This document shows, in pieces, positions 58,304 through 64,000 of a stretch of DNA of 64,000 nt. A program made the translations under genes and the position numbers. The stretch's first letter is position 1; the number at the start of each line of letters is the position of its first letter. Location: the NCBI GenBank assembly GCA_950295325.1, contig OX485807.1, forward strand, positions 16,581,001-16,645,000, given 5' to 3'. Below the pieces are notes generated by a model. The model was given only the letters and a program-made list of their open reading frames with translations. It had not been told where the DNA came from and did not search any database. Source of the stretch: Polytrichum commune. Taxonomy: Eukaryota; Streptophyta; Polytrichopsida; Polytrichales; Polytrichaceae.

Positions 58304-60411
58304 CCTCCACCCTACACCCTCAAAAGTAGATGTGCAACCTCCTTTACCAAGTTTTCATCACTTGCTTCATACACTTTAACTCCCTTGAGCAGTCTTAGTC
58401 CAGCTCGTATAGAAGTCTAGAAGTATAAATACATGCCCGTCTCCAAGCATGGTAGAAGAACTCGTTTGATCACTATGCCTTGCGACCACATTGGATTATG
58501 ACCTGCGTCAACCAACCACCTACAGCATAAGCACAAGAATTAGAAAATGATCGCTAGTTGCCAACCTTGCCTGGTTGTCTGCAGTATGCACTCTGTCTCT
58601 CTGTTATGAAACATGTGTAATTGATAAAACACCGACACAATAAAAGCAACCAACACAAAAGAGGAAGCGCATATATTTCTAAGTATCTCCTACCAGTGAC
58701 AACCAAATTGATAGCCCTCATATCTCCAGCTCAAATTAAGTCAAGACAGTAAGACCAACAAAGAGAAGGATCTGAAGCATCTCACAGCCTCGTAACCTAA
58801 CCTAAATTCACAACACCTCATATCCCATACTGTCGTCCAAACCCAGAGATGTCACTGTTGATCATATTCCATGAAATTGGCCTACAAAATGTGCTTAGAT
58901 GGTCCTTACAACCAGGACTAGGACACTAACAGCAACCAATGCCCCAAGCTCTCTCTAGCTCCATTTCCCATTTTCTAACAGATTCAATTCCCTCAGGCCA
59001 CATTTAAAGATTCTAATCCCTAACCTCACCGACATCGAAGTGTATACCAACAACCTCAATTTGGTCGGATGCAGCAGAACAACAACAACAACAACGCAAG
59101 GAGCATAAGCTGAGGTCGAATGCCAGGACGAGCACCAAGGATCTGTCTATTCTACTCTCCGACATCTCCCACTGCAGGATCGGTTGATTTCTTCAACACC
59201 CTAATAAGCCTAAAGAAACACCGAAGCCCATCACACCAAACCCGATACTGGCTACCTACCAACTACCAGTTCAACTAAGAGAACCCACAACCTAAAACCC
59301 CCCTAACACCCACCACCAACCCACTCTTAATTGCTTAATTAAGCCCAAAAGAGATTTAGATTTGCATCCAGGGGACATGTAACCTGCACATGACCAACCA
59401 TCGATGCATTCTCAAAGCCACTGCAAAAATGGCATCCCAATATTTGTCGACAACACCATAACCTTGAACCTCCCTAACCCAACTTCCAATTGCTTGATTG
59501 CCCAGAAACAGATCTGCATCCATGGCTCAACACATAACCATCGATGCATTACTTACCCACCCCATCTTATCGCCAATTCCCTCAACATCACAACCTTAAA
59601 CCTCCCTAACCCCACTTCCAATTGCTTAATAACCCCAACAGATATTTGCATCCATGGGACATATAATCTGCATATGTCCAACCTTCGATGCATTCTCAAA
59701 GTCACTGCAAACATTGATCCCAATTCTGCCGACACCCTAACCTTGAACCTCCCTAACCCCACTTCCAATTGCTCGATTGCCTATAAACGAGATCTGCATC
59801 TATGGCTAAACACAGAACCATCCATGCTTAACTTACCCACCCCATTTCATCGCCAACTCCCCCAATTTCACAACCTTAACCTCCTTAACCCCACTTCCAA
59901 TTGCATAACTACACAGATACAGATCTCCATCCACGGCCAAACACATAACCATGGGTGCTTTATTTTATCCAGTTCATCGCCAATTCTCCCAACACCACAA
60001 CCCAAAACCTCCATACCACTCACTCTCACAAACCCAACCCAATTGCCTAACTTCAACTTAACTCCCCGACACAGATCTGCACACACCGACAAAAACCTCC
60101 CCAAGGGAGCATCATCACACAAACCTACCTTCCTTCGATGCCTTAGCAAAGCCACCACAAAATGCCATCACAAATTCTCCACAACCTAAACCCTGCCTAA
60201 TATCCTCCCTCTCTCAATTGCAGAACTTAATCGCCTCACACAGATTTGCATCCATGGACACAAACACCCGTTGATGCCTTTCATCCAAGATTTCAACATT
60301 ATCAAACACATGATCCTCCGAAAGGATGTGCCCATCTACTAACTTACATTGCGAGCACTCGCAATTGCATTAACCTTGATTAAAGCTGCAGTGCCGGGCT
60401 TCAACGCTTAC
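58304..60411 (-). other. Predicted 5' UTR intron of the DCAF8-like gene
   Basis: CTGGCAG|GTAAGCG at 60412/60411 is a near-perfect donor on the minus strand. It lies upstream of the first ATG (58303), which has no in-frame continuation further upstream. The acceptor was not placed; it should lie within about 150 bases above 58303. Much of the interval is a minisatellite (59320-60240). No coding exon was found in it. Confidence 0.6.
59320..60240. repeat. Minisatellite in the 5' UTR intron of the DCAF8-like gene
   Basis: Plus-strand units carry CTCCCTAACCCCACTTCCAA, TTGCT, CAGATCTGCATCCATGG and ACCATCGATGCATT. The anchor CTTCCAATTG recurs at about 59483, 59615, 59762 and 59894, spaced 132, 147 and 132 bases, so a 279-base dimer repeats. 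More diverged units continue to about 60240. A 261-codon plus-strand frame (59404-60189) stays open because of this repeat and its Pro/Thr/Asn-rich composition; it has no family motif. Confidence 0.87.
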
Positions 60412-60600
60412 CTGCCAGGGGCTTTTGTGAGGTGATGATGCATGTGCGGAGTGACGATGAATCTGCGTGTCAGTTGAACCTAAGGTTGGTGAAACAAAAC
60501 AGAGAAAGAGAGAAGCGAGAACAGCCTTGCGTTCCTTTCCTTTTCTTTCCGGCAACCTACTTAGGTCTGCTAATTCCTTCCGCTTTCTCTTTCATTGGCC
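60412..60600 (-). promoter_or_regulatory. Probable first non-coding exon and promoter of the DCAF8-like gene
   Basis: The minus-strand exon ends at 60412 with the donor described for the 5' UTR intron. Upstream are pyrimidine-rich tracts (CTCGCTTCTCTCTTTCTC near 60505), common in plant leaders. The transcription start is not determined. Confidence 0.5.
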
Positions 60601-60699
60601 AGCCAAGTGTTTTACTAGTCCACGTCAGCAATGGATCAGGAGAATATCAGAAAGTTTTATGTGCACGGTGACATGTGCCTATAGGTTGCCTCTTTACCC

Positions 60700-62791
60700 T
60701 TGCAAAATCAAAGTAAGGGCTCCGCAACCATTGACGATGATGATTCGTATAAATATTTAGAAGTTACTGATTTCAATTTTTCAAATTTGTATTACTTCTA
60801 ATTTGGACATGGAGATTGTCCATAAGTTGTTTATTTGAATATCGACATGTACATTGGGGGGGTGAAAATTGTTCCTTACATGTTCGTTTTGAGGAGATCA
60901 TTTACATAATAGTAATAAAATATCATGTTTTGTGATATCGCCCTTTATGAACCCAAATGAAAGAAGTTAGGGGTGAAACGACCATTTAATGTGTCGGGGT
61001 TTCAAATCAAAACAACTATACATTATAAAATGTAAGATCCAAGGCCTCCTCCTTGAGCTCAACCCTAGGTACGCAACTCCCATATCATACACATGTGGCA
61101 CCGGCATGAAAACGGCTTAAAGGACGGCTTTTGTAGAGATTATATCAAATTATACAAAAATAAGACGACCAAAAAGTTGGGTGAAGACCAAATTAAATAA
61201 AAATGAGATGTAAAAAAAGTCGGGTTGCATGTTTATTATAAAAATAACTACTCCACAACTACAAAGAATTGAAACACTTGTTTTTGAACCTTGTAAAGTG
61301 TCTATTTTTAAAAGTTCCGCACGAGTAGTTGTCTCCAATTAAAAGTGAAAGTCATTGGCAATGTTTTATTATAATTATAAAATCTTACAATTTATTTAAA
61401 AGCCCAAAGTTGGGTAGTTTGGGCTATGGTGAGATATATTTTAAGAAAAAACTCATATAATTAGGTTTGTAATACAATTATATGCTTCAAGGAATCTTCA
61501 TTCCCTATGTATAATTACATTTTTGGATTCCTTGTTAGAAGGGCTACAAAAGTTTCCCACATTAAAATTAACTATATCACTCAAAATTGGACTAATATGC
61601 CTTATAAGTTATTCTAAACACGGCCATATGATACGGGAGTTGTGTATCCGGGAGCTCAAGCAAACGAGTTTCTTCAATTGTGTCTATTGATAGAACATCA
61701 AAGCATCCAACAATTATCTTTCTTGTGGTTGCACAAATCTAGACATATTGATTCATAGTTTGATGATAAATTTAGGAAGAATTGAAAATTATATTGTAAT
61801 ATGCAAAGGCGATTAATTTCTCTTGGACACACAAACACAGGATGAGGTATCAACCGGAATTTGAGATTGCACAAAATTGTCAACTTTCATAGCTCGGTGT
61901 TGAAACCAAGGCTTGACCCTCACATTGAGTACATCATACTCTAATTTTATCAAAATGTTCAACTCGATGACCGAGAGGAGATACAAACTTGGTGATAGTT
62001 CCTTGATTCATTGATCTCATCGCCCAAGACTCGGTAGATCAAACGAAAGCGATGCGTATTGCTGAGAAGCGGTGGGAGGTACATGCAAATCGTTTATCAA
62101 GATGTACTTTACATGGTTTCTAATATTATTTTGTGGTTGTTGCCAATAAAAGAAGGTTATAGTTTATTAGGTCCCCTAGTCGTTAGTAGTATTGTAGTAT
62201 TGCTTTCCCATGACAAAGATATTTAACATAAGGAACTAAAAACAAGGGATCTATGTCATGACAAATGTGAAGTATTCTCCGACCACATGGCTCAAATTCA
62301 AAATTGTGATTGCACCAATGCAAAGAAAAAATCCTCTTGAAGAAGATTGCTCAAAAGAAGAAGAAGAAGAACTCCAACCCCGCAAAGGGGGGCCGGAGTG
62401 AATAAAGTGTTTGTTCATAAGACATCCTTAGCCATACCCCAGGGTAGTGGCGTTGGATGTAATACTACTTCACCCTTTTCAGGGAGTAGACACTATTTTG
62501 GCACCGGTTAAATAGTACCACCGGGAGAACCAGTGGAGGAGGAGGGGGGGGGGGGACATTAAGTTCGGTGAATTAAGTATGATTTTGTAGATTTTAAATG
62601 GGCTGTTTATTTTCAAGCCGTCTTTTATGAATTAAAATTGTATGTGCATATTGTATGGCGATTATGTTGATTTGGCTAAATGTGTTCTTAATTTGTTGAG
62701 TGGGTAGTTTGAGTTGTGTTTCTAACGCATACATGGAGGGGATGTGAGTAGTGGCTCTGGCACCGGAGGCCAGGACAAGGAGTGGGGTTAC
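60700..62791. other. Intergenic, no gene seen
   Basis: AT-rich sequence with scattered short frames and no motifs. A G-run lies near 62543-62554, and GAAGAAGAAGAAGAA near 62357. No element boundary could be set. Confidence 0.4.
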
Positions 62792-64000
62792 CTACCATCC
62801 GTTTGAAATGAGGTTGTCAATGAGTGGTTGATACTTGGTGGTTTTTCTTTCAATTGTTGCTGCAGGGAACCTATCATTGCAGTATGTAAATTCTATGTAT
62901 TGTATAGTAATTGCTGGTGTGGGTGCAGCCGGTGGTGGAGAATTGTATGGATGGCCAAGGACACATAGGATGTCAGGTTTGAGCCGGGCATTACAGTGAC
63001 AGCGTGGCGTGTCACATGTGCATGATAGTAACCATGCGAGAACTGTGTTTTCTTGAGGGGATTCATTATATACGCCTGCATTCATGAGTGTGTAATATCT
63101 CGTAATTTTGTTGGACATGAGAAGTTTACGGATTTCCCAGACTGCTTTATGATGTCGGTTTGTAATTAGCGCATGGATGTGTTGTTGTTTACATTTAAGG
63201 AGTACGTGTAACCATGTATCCGCTTCAGGCGAGTGACAGATTGGGCATGTATGAGAGGGGTATGCGGTCCGACCAAAGAAAAGTTGTTTACGGGCATGGC
63301 CCATGTATTGTCCGGTTCTGAATTTTACTAGGCATGTTTTTTGTTTATCTGTGATAGCCGGGTTATTCCAAAAGTCATTTGATAATGCCTTGTCGATGTC
63401 ATTGTTGGCAAGCCATTTGTGTAGTTGGTGTGTTTGGGATGCCATAATTGTCAAGTTACGCTTTTTGTCATGTTTAATGATGTATTGTTGAAGATGACGA
63501 ATAGGGCCTTTATCTGGTGTAGCCTGCATTGAGTGCCACCAGTTTTTATGGAGGTAATATGGTGTGGGGTGGGCATGTTCGAAAGTTTCTACTGCATTTC
63601 TGTGGTGAAGTGTACATCCAAGTTTAGCTAGTTGATCGGCTTGTTCATTGCCACTTATGTTGGCATGGGCCTTAACTTTATGGAGTGTGGTGGTTTGTGT
63701 ACGAGTTTGTAACATCCGAACTATAGATTCAAGTATTTTCTTGTCTGGGTGGCTGTTATGTAAGGTTGGGTGTTTTGTTTGTGTGTTTATGAGGTATAGG
63801 ACGTTAAGACAATCCGTGAAGATGTGAGCAGGTTCGTTTCGATATGTGGTAGTAAGGAGGCATAGGTATGGTGTATGGCCATGAGTTCTGCTCTTAGAAT
63901 ATTTTGGAGTCCTGGTAGTCGTTCTGCGATTTTGAGATTTTTGAATGGATTATAGATCCCATAGCCTGCTTTTTCGCGAATCCATTGTTCTTGGGTAAGT
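62792..64000 (-). pseudogene. LINE 3' region: RNase H domain and zinc-knuckle tail, one frameshift
   Basis: The frame runs from the right edge of the window down to a stop at 62792. RNase H pieces in order are GYGIYN with ILRAELMAIHHT (catalytic Glu, near 63880), IFTDCLNVLYLI (catalytic Asp, near 63825) and KVKAHANISGNEQADQLAKL (catalytic His and Asp, near 63660). A one-base deletion near 63862-63880 separates the Glu from the Asp in two frames. Downstream, CPICHSPEADTWLHVLLKC is the Cys/His knuckle that follows RNase H in plant LINEs, then a Cys/His pair (CTCDTPRCHCNARLKPD). The rest of the reverse transcriptase should lie to the right of the window. Apart from the frameshift the last 307 codons are open, so the copy is fairly young. 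Confidence 0.85.

Noticed and set aside
59404-60189. A 261-codon plus-strand frame rich in Pro, Asn and Thr
   Set aside because: It overlaps the minisatellite in the 5' UTR intron of the opposite-strand gene. The frame is open because of repeat composition and has no family motif.

Overview
This window looks like a piece of a large, repeat-rich nuclear genome from a plant or other streptophyte. Three things point there: two AP2/ERF-type transcription factor genes, a six-exon WD40 gene of the plant DCAF8 (WDR42) type, and repeats typical of plants (Ty3/gypsy LTR elements, LINE RNase H tails, hAT, Harbinger and pogo derivatives, many foldback MITEs). The species cannot be fixed from the sequence. 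A non-flowering lineage is a guess based on how far the AP2 proteins depart from the usual ERF pattern. I saw no tRNA, rRNA, CRISPR array or bacterial-type operon.

Layout. 1-28 kb is intergenic and almost entirely repeats: part of an LTR, a complete 1.67 kb solo LTR with a 5-bp target duplication, a 1.5 kb Harbinger-like element, AACCGGTT-containing tandem repeats, two nested and decayed Ty3/gypsy elements (13.6-20.6 kb, minus strand), an AT-rich stretch with one unrecognised pseudogene, and a pair of MITEs that end in G/C homopolymers. At 30.8-32.5 kb lies AP2 gene 1 (two exons, plus strand). A pogo-like element follows, then more foldback repeats, a decayed LINE, a second solo LTR of the same family (41.1-42.9 kb) and a hAT MITE (44.15 kb). 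At 48.4-50.6 kb lies AP2 gene 2, a paralogue of gene 1 on the same strand with the same intron position and phase. At 52.5-60.4 kb the minus strand carries the DCAF8-like gene, whose six coding exons join without a break into a 493-residue protein and include one GC-AG intron. The window ends inside a LINE (minus strand) that keeps its RNase H and zinc-knuckle region.

Function. The two AP2 genes look like a dispersed tandem duplication of a transcription factor that has its own N-terminal Cys/Arg motif. The DCAF8-like gene would supply a substrate receptor for CUL4-DDB1 ubiquitin ligases. Nothing in the sequence ties it functionally to the AP2 genes. Most of the new information lies in the repeats: LTRs of one family carrying unrelated tandem arrays at the same place, a conserved LTR hairpin with a compensated base pair, and a foldback MITE family sitting in introns of both gene types.
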